From Microvelia longipes (taxonomy: Eukaryota > Arthropoda > Insecta > Hemiptera > Veliidae): 64,000 bases of DNA. The notes below the pieces were generated by a model that was not told the origin of the DNA, made no database searches, and worked only from the letters and a program-made list of their open reading frames with translations. Positions 1 to 10,139 of this stretch are shown here, in pieces (positions within the stretch are counted from its first letter, which is position 1; every line of letters starts with the position of its first letter). The stretch spans positions 51,723,244 to 51,787,243 of the forward strand of contig JACMZG010001911.1 in the NCBI GenBank assembly GCA_018340805.1, written 5' to 3'. The translations under genes were made by a program, and so were the position numbers.

Positions 1-654
1 ATAATAGGTTTTTATTGGAAATATACCTTACGATATGTAAGTCAAGATAAGTAACAGTTATTATCGTATGGCTGAAGTATTATTATTACGAATAAAAAGA
101 ATGAAATAAGCCACCTGCGATTGTTAGCTATGACATCACTCGCTGTGATAAAGTAGAATTAAGTTTTACTTTTAGTTTCTCTGTTCACGCGTTTCTAGCA
201 CGTGGATGTATAAGTATAAGATAAAAGTATTTAATTAAATACCTAATTGATAATCCCACAAATCAACTGAATATTAGTATGATCTGTAAAGGAAAGGCAG
301 TTTATGTCATGAATTCATTTTTGGTAAAACGTTTGTGGTGGTACTATAATTTTAGTACTGTTTGCGTCGTCTTTTTATTAGGTTTGCAGGTACAAAGGGT
401 TAGAATAAGTTTGAAACATTAGGCAAATACCCAAGCATATTAAATAGGACAATAATCACACATGTATTAACTTATCGAGGTTCTAAGGTATTTTAAAAGA
501 ATTTGTTGAGTCATTATTGTAAGTAAAGAATGTCTTAAACATTTAGTAATCAATAGGGTTCTAAAAATTAATAATGTTGATTATTGTACCGAGTTTCAAA
601 TCCAAGAAAGCATTCGAAAGATGTAGTGTCCTATAGGGTACACAGACGCACAAC
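1..654. other. AT-rich stretch, no gene seen
   Basis: No open frame with coding-like composition, no RNA gene and no clear repeat was recognised. The longest open frame near the right edge is read through the adjacent TA repeat and is not credible. Confidence 0.6.
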
Positions 655-658
655 CACC

Positions 659-726
<68 letters not shown>
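655..726. repeat. (CA)n/(TA)n microsatellite
   Basis: A short CA run passes into about 55 bases of alternating TA with one phase break. It is a simple-sequence repeat, and its translation into Ile-Tyr runs has no meaning. Confidence 0.95.
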
Positions 727-727
<1 letters not shown>

Positions 728-1418
728 AATACATACATATATAGCAGGTCGTTAAGCCGTCAGTTATTTTACAGATTTCGTTAACATTCAATGTCGCAAT
801 AAAGAAAACAGATATTTTATGTGGAGAGACTACGGTGTTTTATTGCCTACCAAAACAAAACTTTTTTACTCTTCCTCATTTATACCGTAGGTGTATAGAA
901 GAATTGTAGCATTTGCAAAAATCCGAAACCGGGACGGCAACGGAAATATCCGTTTCGAGTGTTTTTAAGGCCTCCTGAGTGGTTTTCTGTTTGTATGTTA
1001 GTGTGTGTGTTTGTTATCATCGTAGCTTATTATGTATTTTTGCTAATGAGTTGAAACTTAATAGAAAAATCAATCTACCACTGTAGTTGTGCTATTCAGA
1101 AAATAGTTTTATGACGTCATTACTTCGCAATAATGAATCAGCAACAATTTCGAAAAATCATAAAATACGCAAAAATGATTTGCGTATTTCCAATTGAGAT
1201 TTAGCACGCATGTAAGAATGCATATATACGTGTTATATATATATATACGCATAAGACTATACTTGTTAAATTTCATCTTACTATCATAATTAGTTTAATT
1301 TCTATTAAATAACTTGTGTACGGGTTTTAAAAGATAGTAAAAAATCGCAAAACAATTCATTTAATTTGAAAATTTGGTAAAAGTATATACCTTTACGTAA
1401 TAAATATGTACACTAAGT

Positions 1419-1491
1419 TTCGTTTCAATACGACAAGTATATATACTTGTCGTATTAAAACGAAAAAATCATGGATATATCCATGATTTTT
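1419..1491. repeat. Two back-to-back palindromes inside family A copy 1
   Basis: Positions 1419-1464 form a 46-base palindrome: two 23-base arms, one mismatch, no loop. Positions 1464-1491 form a perfect 28-base palindrome. The left arm of the first is ordinary family A sequence, seen in inverted form near 24665-24690. The right arm therefore looks like a local inverted duplication. The pair sits directly before the 5S-like block. Confidence 0.9.
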
Positions 1492-1502
1492 GTTGGAGCA
1501 TT

Positions 1503-1555
1503 AAAGTTAAGCAGCATTGAGGGTGGTCAGCGCTGTATGGGTGACCGCTGAAAAT
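1503..1555 (+). promoter_or_regulatory. 5S-rRNA-like block (pol III internal promoter region)
   Basis: The sequence contains 'AGTTAAGCAGCATTGAG', then 'GGTGGTCAGCGCT', then 'ATGGGTGACCGCTG'. These match in order and spacing the box A, intermediate element and box C of animal 5S rRNA genes (AATTAAGCAGCGTCG, GCGGTTAGTACTT, GATGGGTGACCGC). The rest of a 5S gene is absent, so this is a promoter-bearing relic and not an rRNA gene. The same block is readable in inverted orientation at about 24588-24643 and partly at 31112-31180 and 21740-21835. Confidence 0.75.
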
Positions 1556-1735
1556 GAAACAGATGTATTTACTATCTCAGGAGAGCAAAGCGGTTCCAAA
1601 GACATGCTGCAGTATAAATTTGGCGAATTGTATATTCTGAGGACGAGCGAAGAGAGTCCAAAGCAAAGAGGATGAGCGTAACAAATCCGATGTGATGGGG
1701 AAAATTTTCGAGGTACCCTGAACCCGATTTTTTAT

Positions 1736-2456
1736 GCTGCATTACACATGATAATTAGGTCGGTATAGTTTCAGATGATACTTTCCTCTATGTAATTTTT
1801 ACAATTAAAATAATGTTCATACCGACTAAAACCCTAATTACTAACTATTAATAGAACATAATGATTTATAAAAAGCTAATAATCAAAACGATCTCCTCCA
1901 AACTTAAATCCAACTTAAACTCTTTATAATACATGGTTACACACTGATGATTATATTAAATAATATTACAAAATACATAAAGGTACATCGTGATAACTAT
2001 ATTATAAAATTATATATTTGATAAAATAAATATTTATTTAAATAAGTTATTTTAAATGTCGTCTGATTTTATCTATAGTTATATTCGCTTAACTAAATAG
2101 AAAGTAAATAATCATAATGTATGAGTTGTAATCTATGTCAAAAATTATAGTTTGGAGATAATATATCTGTATTATTAAGCCATTTGTAAAAGCTTTTATA
2201 AAAGTTCGATGATTATATATTATGTATTTATGATAAGTAGTTATTTGTAAATGTATGTAATTTTTATAGCATTGATAATATTCCATTTATGTACATTGGT
2301 ATGCAATTTTAAAGTATTGATAATATATGTTTTTTTTTTATATTTTAACTGTTTATTAGGCTTTTAAATTATTATAACATTTGTACATTTTGATATTTAC
2401 TTTTAGCGAATTTCCTTTGGAAAAATTGCTAATGACATAAGTGTGACAAATCCGTT
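1736..2456. other. AT-rich flank, possible decayed LTR
   Basis: No gene is seen. The stretch lies directly 3' (on the minus strand) of the Gypsy integrase end, so a 3' LTR would be expected here. I could not identify LTR ends or a matching copy on the other side. Confidence 0.4.
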
Positions 2457-3504
2457 TCAAAAACTCTCATCTATCTTTATCCGATAATGTAGAACGCCTT
2501 CTTTTTTAACCACTGCATCAAATAACCACTTATGTCTACCTCCATAATTTCTAACCTTTACTCTTTCTCCTACTTTAAATTCCTTTTTAGGTACAATGTA
2601 TTCCATATTTCGCTAGTTTTGCCAAGACGTGAGTCACAAATCCAAACATTCGTCTTCCAAATATTAACTGATATGCTGATGCCACCGTCGAATTTGGTTC
2701 ATTCCTTAAACGCCCTAAAAGTCTCGTTAACTTGTCCGTTTGATCCCCTTGATCCAACTCCAAAGCCTGCAACCCCTTTTTAATCGTCTGGACAAAACGC
2801 TCGGCTTGTCCATTAGTTGCTGGGTGGTGTGAGGCACTCAGTTTATGTACTATTCCGAATATTGCCAGGAAATGCTCAAAATTACTTGATACAAATTGTC
2901 AGTTATCTGTGACAAGTACGTAATGTAGCAAAAAGTTTCCCTAGTTGTTTAATGCACCATTCTGATGTTGTGGGTTATAACTTCCACTCATTTGGTGTAC
3001 GCGTCTACGATAATTAGATAAAACTAGACGTTTGATGGTACAGCAAAATCTATGTGTACACGTTCCCACGGAGCGTTAAGGATTTCCCACGGATGGTAAG
3101 GTTCTTTTTCACTCTAATTTTTTGTAAGACAGCAACTCTTGCAGGTTTCCTACAAAGTCTTTGATATTTTTGTCAATATTTGGCCAACAACAGTAACTTT
3201 GAACAAGCGCCTTCATCTTCACCATTCCTAAATAACCCGTGTGTAATTCTTGTAACACTCTTTGTCTATGAGTACCCGGTATCACAACTCTTGCTCCTCG
3301 AAATATACAAACGTCCAGTAGAGTATACTCTTCATCCTTGAGTCTTATATCCCTAAGGCTCCTTCCTTCTTCTAATCTAGTAAGTATCTTTATCATTGTT
3401 TCGTCTTCTCTAGTTTGCTTTTTTATTCCCTCGATGGTAACTGGTAACGTCATAATTTGGAATTTGTCAAATTCGTCCATGTATGTTTCTTCAACCTTTT
3501 CCAC
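2457..3504 (-). pseudogene. Gypsy integrase remnant (pol 3' part)
   Basis: Three integrase parts are readable on the minus strand. (1) The N-terminal zinc domain, at about 3120-3250: the first His is kept (LHTG), the second is Tyr, and both Cys of the usual CxxC are replaced by Leu, so zinc binding is lost. (2) The catalytic core, about 2790-3070: D in 'VHIDFA', D in 'LVTDN' and E in 'NGQAERFVQT' are all still visible although stops interrupt the frame. (3) The C-terminal SH3-like module, about 2458-2603, with 'GERVKVRNYGG' and a Trp-Leu-Phe core, ending at a TGA near 2457. The family function is strand transfer of the retrotransposon DNA into the genome. This copy cannot make it. Confidence 0.8.
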
Positions 3505-3566
3505 TGAAACTGCGATAAAAAAATCAGCATTACTGTGAGCGTCTGTACTGTACGTTTGTAATCTAT

Positions 3567-3908
3567 TTAATACTCAAAACCGGGTAAAAAATGTGCGTAG
3601 TTGAATATTCTCGTCGCTGCTGTCGAAGGTAAGGTTCTCTGCGGGTCAAATATAAATATCAATGGTTTGTGGTCAGTAATTAAAAAAGTAATTAAAGTGT
3701 ATTTGTGTCTATATAGATAAGGAAAAAACTTTGTAAGACCCCAATCTATTCCTGTAGCTTCCTTATCAATCTGACTATAGCGTTTCTCGCACACTCTTAA
3801 AGATCTCGAAGCAAACGCTATTGGCTTTTCTGACCTATCTGTATAACGGTGTGACAAGACTGCAACTAACCCAACCGGAGACGCGTCTGTGTCCAGTACA
3901 ATAGGCAA
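3567..3908 (-). pseudogene. Gypsy RNase H remnant
   Basis: This open segment begins with 'LDTDASPVGLVAVLSH', the classic first-Asp motif of Ty3/Gypsy RNase H. It continues with 'YSQIDKEA', which carries the conserved Glu, and 'ITDHKPL', which carries the next conserved Asp-His. It sits between the RT and integrase remnants, as expected. An extra few residues inside the 'YTLITFLITDHKPL' stretch and the frame break to the RT side show decay. The family role is degradation of the RNA strand during reverse transcription. Confidence 0.85.
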
Positions 3909-4158
3909 ATCTGGATTGTAATGTACTTAGACTTTGTTGCTTGTAATGTCGTCAATGACCCTCTTAAATGTTTTTTCCCATTCAGCTGACCAATCGAATG
4001 TGCAACCTTTCTTCAGCATTTTTTTTAGCGGATACAACTTCGTAGCTAAATTTGGTATACATTAATTATAGTAATTTGCAATCCCAAAAAAACTTCTCAA
4101 CTCACCTGTGTTCACTGGACGTTTGACCTGCTTTATAGCTTCTGCTTTCTTGCCTGTT

Positions 4159-4665
4159 TTATGTAATCCATCTCTGTCTATTACGTGCACTAAATATTGA
4201 ATACCCTCTGTTAATTCTCAAGTCGTAGTCTGTCCTCTGTAATAATTGTTTCAGTCTATCTAGTAATTCTAAAAGTGTAGTTCCTTGGATAATGACATAA
4301 TCGAAGAAAAATTTAACCCCTTCCAGTCCCAGTAATACTTGGTCCATCAATCTATTCCATATGGCAGGTGCTGTTTTTACCCCAAACATAAGCCCGTTAA
4401 CTTTGTATATACTCCTCTCTGTGTGCTTATTGCTTTGTGTACACTTTCTTCATCCATTTTGACATGAAGGTAAGAATTACTTACATCAAGTGTACAAAAA
4501 TACTTCATCACTGCATCAATTCTAGGAATCGGGTAGTTATATATTCAAGATATTCTAGTCTGTCTATTTCTGTATCTACTTTCGTGCGAATGGCGAATGG
4601 CACTTGTCTAGGTTTTATGAATATCGGTTTTGTACTGTCCCTTAAAATTAATTTAGCTTTTTAGT
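4159..4665 (-). pseudogene. Gypsy reverse transcriptase remnant, active site mutated
   Basis: 'MFGVKTAPAIWNRLMDQVL' is RT motif 4 (usual form FGLxNAPxxFQ). It is followed by 'KFFFDYVIIQG', which corresponds to the FxDD box (usual 'YLDDVIV'). The second catalytic Asp has become Tyr, so the enzyme would be dead even without the frame breaks. The upstream RT part ('KPRQVPFAIR' and 'EIDRLE') can be read on the minus strand around 4550-4650 in another frame. Neighbours: protease at about 4870-5045 and RNase H at 3567-3908. Confidence 0.8.
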
Positions 4666-4869
4666 TTGGAATGCATCCTATATCTGTTATGAAAACATCA
4701 TCATACTCGCATAATAATTTATTTAGTTTTTCGGTTTCCCCACATTAATTGATTTAATTTCTCTCCAGTCTAACTTAATTTCTCTTAATCTTTCCCTTCC
4801 AAATATTGAATCAACTTTTTCTTCTAATACGTAAAGCTTTCCGACCAACTTAAAGCTTCTATAGGTACA

Positions 4870-5045
4870 TTTGGCAAAAGCGACCTCCTTTGGCTTTATT
4901 ATTTCACCTGTGTATGTGCGTAGCTCTACGTTAGTCCTAAAAAATGTATTGTGTAACCCTAGCTTATTAAAAGTATGATATAATATAGATGATAGAGCAG
5001 CGTCCGTATCAATTCCTACTTTATTCCCTTCTAACTTTACTTCTA
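4870..5045 (-). pseudogene. Gypsy aspartic protease remnant
   Basis: The minus-strand frame reads 'GIDTDAALSSI' with the motif at about 4996-5010. This corresponds to the retroelement protease active site D-T/S-G-A. The Gly is replaced by Asp. The segment lies between gag zinc-knuckle traces (about 5150-5280) and RT, the normal gag-PR-RT order. Inferred role: cleavage of the polyprotein in the ancestral element. Confidence 0.65.
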
Positions 5046-5149
5046 TTTAAAATTTCCCGCTATTATTTGTCCTAATGGTGTATTGAATGTGTCATCTCCT
5101 CTCCTGATTACTCTGTGTCTTCAATCTGTTTAATGTCTTTCCTAGCTGG

Positions 5150-6134
5150 CTTCCTCTGCTCAAACATACTCAGGCTATGTGACCAGTGCGATAATACGTT
5201 CTACATGTCTCTTCTTAAATGTGGCAAGTGTTAGCTTTATGCACTGTACTCCCAAACCGAAAACATTTCCCCCTTAGTCTTTTAACTGCCTCCTTTCTTT
5301 TCTTTTTCTTAAGTTCCAGATTATAGGCCTCTACTCTAATCTATAATTTCGTTTTCTAGCTTAGACTGTTCTATAGAAACACCTAATCTTCACCATTTCT
5401 TTAAAAGATGTATTGTCTTTTTCCTGTAAAATTGTTGTCCAAACCTCCTTGTCTTTTATTCCTCTTATAAACTGTACTCTTAATGGTATTTCCGCAACTG
5501 ATATACCACATTCACACCTGAGTTGGCACTTTTCTGCTAATTTATTAAACTCAGTTGAAAAATCTGTAATTGTTTCGTTGTCTTGTTGTACTTTAATACT
5601 GAAGTCATGTTGTCTCGTCCAAATTCTTCTCTATGTGTGCAGATAATTTTATTTCGTTGGTCTGTCTGTTGCACATAATTTGTATACCTTTTGGTGCAGC
5701 ATGGGTGTTAAAGCATATAACTTGTATATTTTATCTGTTTTTCCCTTAATTTACTTTAAGTGCATAAATGTTTCCAGCCTTCCATCAAAATTTTCTAATG
5801 ATTCTTCATCATGAAAACGTGTAAACCTCATACCTGACGTAGACGAAGCGTTATTACTAGAACTCCAACTGTTATTTGTCGCATTGGTCGTAATTATCTG
5901 GTGAGCCGTCAATTTTTCCCTTTATTGTTCTAAAATACCAATAAGTTTTGACATTCTGTCATCTTGCTCTCCCCTTTGCTCAATTTCCGATTCTATCGAT
6001 GTAATATCGATAAGTTCTTCTATTGTATCTTGAGCATAGTTGAATTTTTGTATGTTAGCCAATAATCCTTCTAGCCTGTGTTGTAATTCTTCTAAATTAA
6101 GTGCTTCTACGCTACGATTTTTCCAATAATCCAA
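5150..6134 (-). pseudogene. Gypsy gag remnant with decayed CCHC knuckles
   Basis: The clearest open part is 5922-6134 (70 codons, starts MDYWKNRSVE). It is rich in Glu and Leu and probably forms a coiled coil at the gag N-terminus. Further left, short frames with 'FTRFHDEESLENFDG' and 'IKLSAHIEKNLDE' resemble capsid sequence. At about 5170-5280 two degenerate zinc knuckles are visible (one Cys replaced by Phe in the first, a stop in the second). Stops are frequent. The role in the ancestral element was the structural particle protein. Confidence 0.6.
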
Positions 6135-6520
6135 TAAAATAAAACTTGTCCTAAGTCAATACGACCACTCTAAGTGGCCAAAAAGTCGAAAAACTAGGTG
6201 TAAAAATTCGTATATAGTTAAAATGTGCCGGGCAAACATGAGTAATTAGAGTAGGGTCTCGTTTTGGATAGGTTTTGAGGCTATGAGTCAAATGAAAACA
6301 TTCTAAAGTATGTACGTCCACTCACAGTGACCAAAAAGTCAAAAAAACACGGTAAATAACGGGCAAACCTTAAAACCTGGAGGTAAACTACAAATTCTGA
6401 ATAAGGTACCGTTTCAATCTTTTTATGGGTTCTGAGTTGAAAGGAAACGGTCCGAAGTCGATAGAAGCACACAAAGCTAGGGTTCAAGGTTTGAAATCTA
6501 GAGGTTCATGACTAAAAATT
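6135..6520. repeat. Three degenerate head units of family B in tandem
   Basis: A unit of about 130-150 bases occurs three times (about 6131-6250, 6257-6370, 6412-6515). It is built from 'GGTCCGAAGTCRATA', 'CCACTCTAAGTGGCC' and 'AAAAAGTC'. The same strings occur at 8025-8050 and 61200-61250 next to the tRNA-like block of family B. No B box is preserved here ('GGGTTCAAGGTTTGAAATC' is a weak match). Confidence 0.6.
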
Positions 6521-7399
6521 ATTCTGACAGAGATAATAACTTGTAGCTTTTTACTTAAACAAGACTTACACTTTTGTAAAGCGGGGTCTCGAGATCCAAG
6601 ATACTAACACACCTCAAATTCATCTCCTTCAAAGACAATAAAATCCAGAAGTAGAAGTAGCTCTTTCATAAATGCCTTTAAGTGTTTTGATTTACCAATA
6701 TTAATATTGGGTACTACTTCTGAGATTCAGTTCCTTATCAGGAATTTCGCAAAATATACCAACGTCGTCAGCATACTCGTATGTGTAAAAATAATTAAAC
6801 ATTCTTTACAAGAATTGTTCTCACAACCACAGGCATATTATTAATAAGAGACCAGTTGGAAAATCGAACGGACTACAAAAAACTTTTTGTCAATACGATA
6901 AACTTTCTGGAAGTTTAATTTCTTCAGTGAAAATCATTATAGTAGCATAATAAACCGAGATTACCGAAATATCTATCTTATAAATGTTAAGTATTAAAAA
7001 ATTTATCTCTGTCTAGATATTAAAGAAATTAAGTCGAGCTGTCACAGAAACAATAGACAGTGAACCTTAACAATTCTTTTAATTTAATATGCCCACTCAC
7101 ACACTTATAACTACGTAGAAATTCTCATACCACTTATTCTAATATGACAGAATTATTTCAAGAATGCTACTAATTATTATAATGACTGTGTCGTCTTATT
7201 GCTCTAATTATATGCGGCTTGTCCTTCATATTTATAACTATATCAGGTTCTAGTAAATACACTTTAAAAATAATTCGATAATAGCATGGATAGCATGGAG
7301 AGTTTCAGACCTGGGGGTATGTTCAATATCCGATTAACAGTTTTTTGGGGCTCTCGCAGTGGAATAAAACACATTTTATTTAAAATTATTATAACGATA
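6521..7399. other. No gene seen
   Basis: AT-rich sequence without coding-like frames, RNA genes or recognisable element ends. Confidence 0.5.
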
Positions 7400-7545
7400 C
7401 AATGTGTCTAGTTCACCTAGCCCATCCAGACTTCATCCAAACTCCCCGCTCTGGCTAGTGTCAGCAACTAGTTCACAGTGTGCCTAGTTCATCTAGACCA
7501 GCTTGACTCTATCTATAGGGTCACCGGTCTGGCTAGAGCCAACTA
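7400..7545. repeat. C/T-rich degenerate repeat (also at 14060-14240)
   Basis: It carries repeated short strings such as 'AGTTCACCTAGCCCATCCAG' and 'CGCTCTGGCTAG'. A related block with the same strings lies at 14060-14240. Origin unknown; it has no coding frame. Confidence 0.5.
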
Positions 7546-7749
7546 AAAAATAATTAGGTATATAACAGCCAGTGGTAGATTTAGTGGTAGTGGATGCCAA
7601 TTTTATCACTATCGCTCCATACAGAGCTGAGTAATCAGGATGATGTATTTGAAATGTACCACCCTGTATATTACAATATATTGCATTTACTATATCTATT
7701 TGCTGCAAGAGTATGACGACGCAAAATATCAGATACAATTGTGGGTGGT

Positions 7750-7870
7750 TTTTGCGCACCATGTCTGTCCTTGCTTAGGTTTTCGGTTTATGCTTTATAG
7801 TAAGAACTGTTTAACTCTTCTATTTGTTTGTCAATTTTTCAGGATTTTCATAGGAAATGTAGATGTAAAC
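7750..7870. repeat. Fragment of family B inverted arm
   Basis: 'CTTGCTTAGGTTTTCGGTTT' followed by 'ATGCTTTATAG' and, further right, 'CATAGGAAATGTAG' match the arm sequences of the fuller copies at 8151-8290 and 61437-61570. A similar fragment lies at 43885-43990. Confidence 0.55.
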
Positions 7871-7914
7871 GAATTCACTCATTGAGGGTTCATTGCTTCC
7901 TTCCACAGATTAAA

Positions 7915-8585
7915 AGGTTGAAAAAATGGTGGTCTACACCAGAAAACCTAAAATACGGCCGCTAAACAACATATTTAAAGTGAGTCGTTTTCGACGTTTT
8001 ATGGGCCTGTGAGTTGAAAGAGAGTGGTCCGAAGTCGATACTTGCACTCAAATATAAGGTACCTGGGTTCGAATCCTGGACGATATTTTTTTACATTATA
8101 TAAGTCTATACACATTGTAAGTCTATATAAACTACAAAATTATTTTGGTTGGTGGTCCGCATGTTGGGAAAATTTCTTTTGGAATGTGTGTTTCCGTGCT
8201 TAACAATCCATTTCTTGCTTAAGGATCCGGTTTATGCTTTATAATTTGAGCATTTACTCAATTATCAAGCACTATTCGTAACTCTGTTTTTTGTAATTTT
8301 TTCTGTATTTTGCAAAGCGCTAAAACCTTTAAACTAAGCAGTAAACGAGTGCAAATAATGGTGTGTTCTGCCAATGTTAGATGCATAGTTTGATATAACT
8401 AACAGGATAATTATGCGCATTTCCTTTGAAAATACATAAAAATGAGTTACGAGTAGTGCTTGATAATTGAATAAGTGCTTAAGTTAGAAAGCATATCTGG
8501 ATCCTTAAGCATGAACTGGATTGTTAAGCACGGAAATACGCATTCCAAAGGAAATTCGCCTAACATGCGGATCATCGCGCCAGAA
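7915..8585 (+). mobile_element. Family B composite element, copy with tRNA-like head and long foldback
   Basis: The left part contains 'GGTCCGAAGTCGATA' and, 35-40 bases on, 'GGTACCTGGGTTCGAATCC'. The latter includes an exact tRNA B box (GGTTCGAATCC) with a T-arm-like flank. To the right are two inverted arms (about 8151-8290 and 8444-8576) that share 'GTGCTTAACAATCC', 'GCTTAAGGATCCGG' and 'CAATTATCAAGCACTA' in opposite orientation, with a loop of about 155 bases. A second copy with the same order lies at 61180-61745. This suggests a tRNA-derived SINE fused to, or inserted next to, a foldback element. It encodes no protein. Confidence 0.7.
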
Positions 8586-8589
8586 TATT

Positions 8590-10139
8590 TTTTATTAAAC
8601 AATAGTTATACAATAGTTAATAGTTATAGTTTTATTTCTTCTTATAGTTATACCCATTTTTTCATATTGTTATAGTATTTTTGTAAACTATTTATTTCTT
8701 TGAAATGAGTTTTTTATTTGATTTTTTAACCACTTGATAAAAACTCAGTAAATATAGTGATAATAGAAAAATATTCTCATTAAATATTTTAGGACCTAAA
8801 GCTTTAAATATTGAAACATTATGTTATGTTAAATTAAAGCATTCATTAATGTAATAATATTTTATTGGTCTTTTTCATTTCAAACAACAGTAAAATCTAG
8901 TTTACGCATGTCTATGTTATAACTTGATTTAATGCGATTTATATGAACAGTTTTTAGAATAAGAAAAATATATTCTGCAATTTATAAGAAAAGTACTTAA
9001 AAATTTACAGGTCACTTCAAAACTAACGGGCATTAATACTGCAATAAAGCTTTAAATTAATAATAGAATAATAAAAACTTCTAGAAAGCTGACTTTTTAA
9101 ATTAAAAGTTTATAACATAACAACACACAACATAAAAAAACTTAAAATAATAATCATATGTCATATTAAGGTTTCTTAACCTTTAAATTATATTATTTAG
9201 AAAACTTATTGAACAACTTGAATACATTTTTTCATGAATATGTAATAAAGTTTTAAGATACTTTTTCACGTAGTAAATGATTTTATATATGTTGTTTTTT
9301 TAATCTAACATATAAAATTAATAAACTTATATTGCGTTACGATGGTACAAGCATTAGACAGTTGTTAGTATTAATTCGACACTTATAAATTTTATATGTC
9401 ATATATTAAATCAATATGATTAAAATAAAAATCATGTTTTTCCAAAGTGTTAAAATGCAAAATAAATTTTGTGGTTTTTTACTATTTATTTATAAATTTA
9501 AATAAAGATATATGGTTATGACAGTGTATTTTCTAGATCTAGAAGGCATGTAAGAGGCAGGGCAGCCATTATTAAAAGTTAAAACACTACATGAAATTGT
9601 ATAAAAAAAAACTAACCAAACCCACTTAATAATGATAATTGGAACTACTGGTTTCCAACCATTATACAACACAACTACCATAATACATTATTATAATTTT
9701 ATATATTACGATGTATGCCACTGAAAATGGAATACATTTTATAAGAAGAAGAATATGGTTGATTATTTATATTAATTACTTGCTCTAAAGAGGGTGATAG
9801 AATACACCAAAATAATGTTTTTTTTCATGTGTAGACAATCTCTAAGGCTATTAGGCCTGAAAAGGTTGCCCTTTTAATAAGATATGCCTAATAAATACAT
9901 AATTATATTAAGTAAATAGAGAAAGATGCAAGATTATAAATAATAATAGATGTATACGGAATTAAAACTATATAAAATAAAAATAAAACACATGAGCCAT
10001 TTACAAGGTTTCCCCCATTTGTTATAAAATAAAAATGGATTGGCAATATTGTATTAACTTATTGATCTCTATTTCTTTAAAGTTTTTTGGGTTTAATATT
10101 AAATACCTTTGAATGTATTTACTTTAGGAGTTCAAAGAA
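8590..10139. other. AT-rich stretch, no gene seen
   Basis: Homopolymer- and AT-rich sequence. The short open frames show no motif and low-complexity composition. Confidence 0.55.

Larger units (their letters stand above)
861..1735 (+). mobile_element. Family A composite repeat, copy 1 (5S-rRNA-related)
   Basis: Near-complete copy of a dispersed family. The left part (about 861-1100) is the reverse complement of a block seen at 12165-12395, 22150-22350, 31835-32095, 33740-33985 and 54590-54875. That block is marked by 'AAATCCCGGTTTCGGAT' and 'TACGGTATAAATGAGGAAA'. The right part holds a 5S-rRNA-like block (1503-1555), then 'GGACGAGCGAAG', 'GAGGATGAGCGTA' and a terminal 'GGTACCCTGAACCCG' followed by a T run. 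The strand given is that of the 5S-like block. I see no coding capacity. It is either a 5S-headed SINE joined to another repeat or one non-autonomous element. Clear target duplications were not found. Confidence 0.75.
2457..6134 (-). mobile_element. Decayed Ty3/Gypsy-type LTR retrotransposon
   Basis: Reading the minus strand from 6134 to 2457 gives the domain order gag, zinc knuckles, protease, reverse transcriptase, RNase H, integrase. That order is diagnostic of Ty3/Gypsy elements (Pseudoviridae/copia elements place integrase before RT). All frames are broken by stops and frameshifts, and several catalytic or zinc-binding residues are lost. No envelope-like frame was recognised. LTRs and primer-binding site were not found, so the true element ends lie outside these limits. 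It is an old, non-functional insertion. Confidence 0.85.

Noticed and set aside
1503..1555. A functional 5S rRNA gene
   Set aside because: Only about 50 bases match. The 5' half and the 3' end of a 120-base 5S gene are absent.
8060..8085. A functional tRNA gene at the exact B box (also at 61345-61372)
   Set aside because: There is no matching acceptor stem and no plausible anticodon arm; this is the head of a repeat family.
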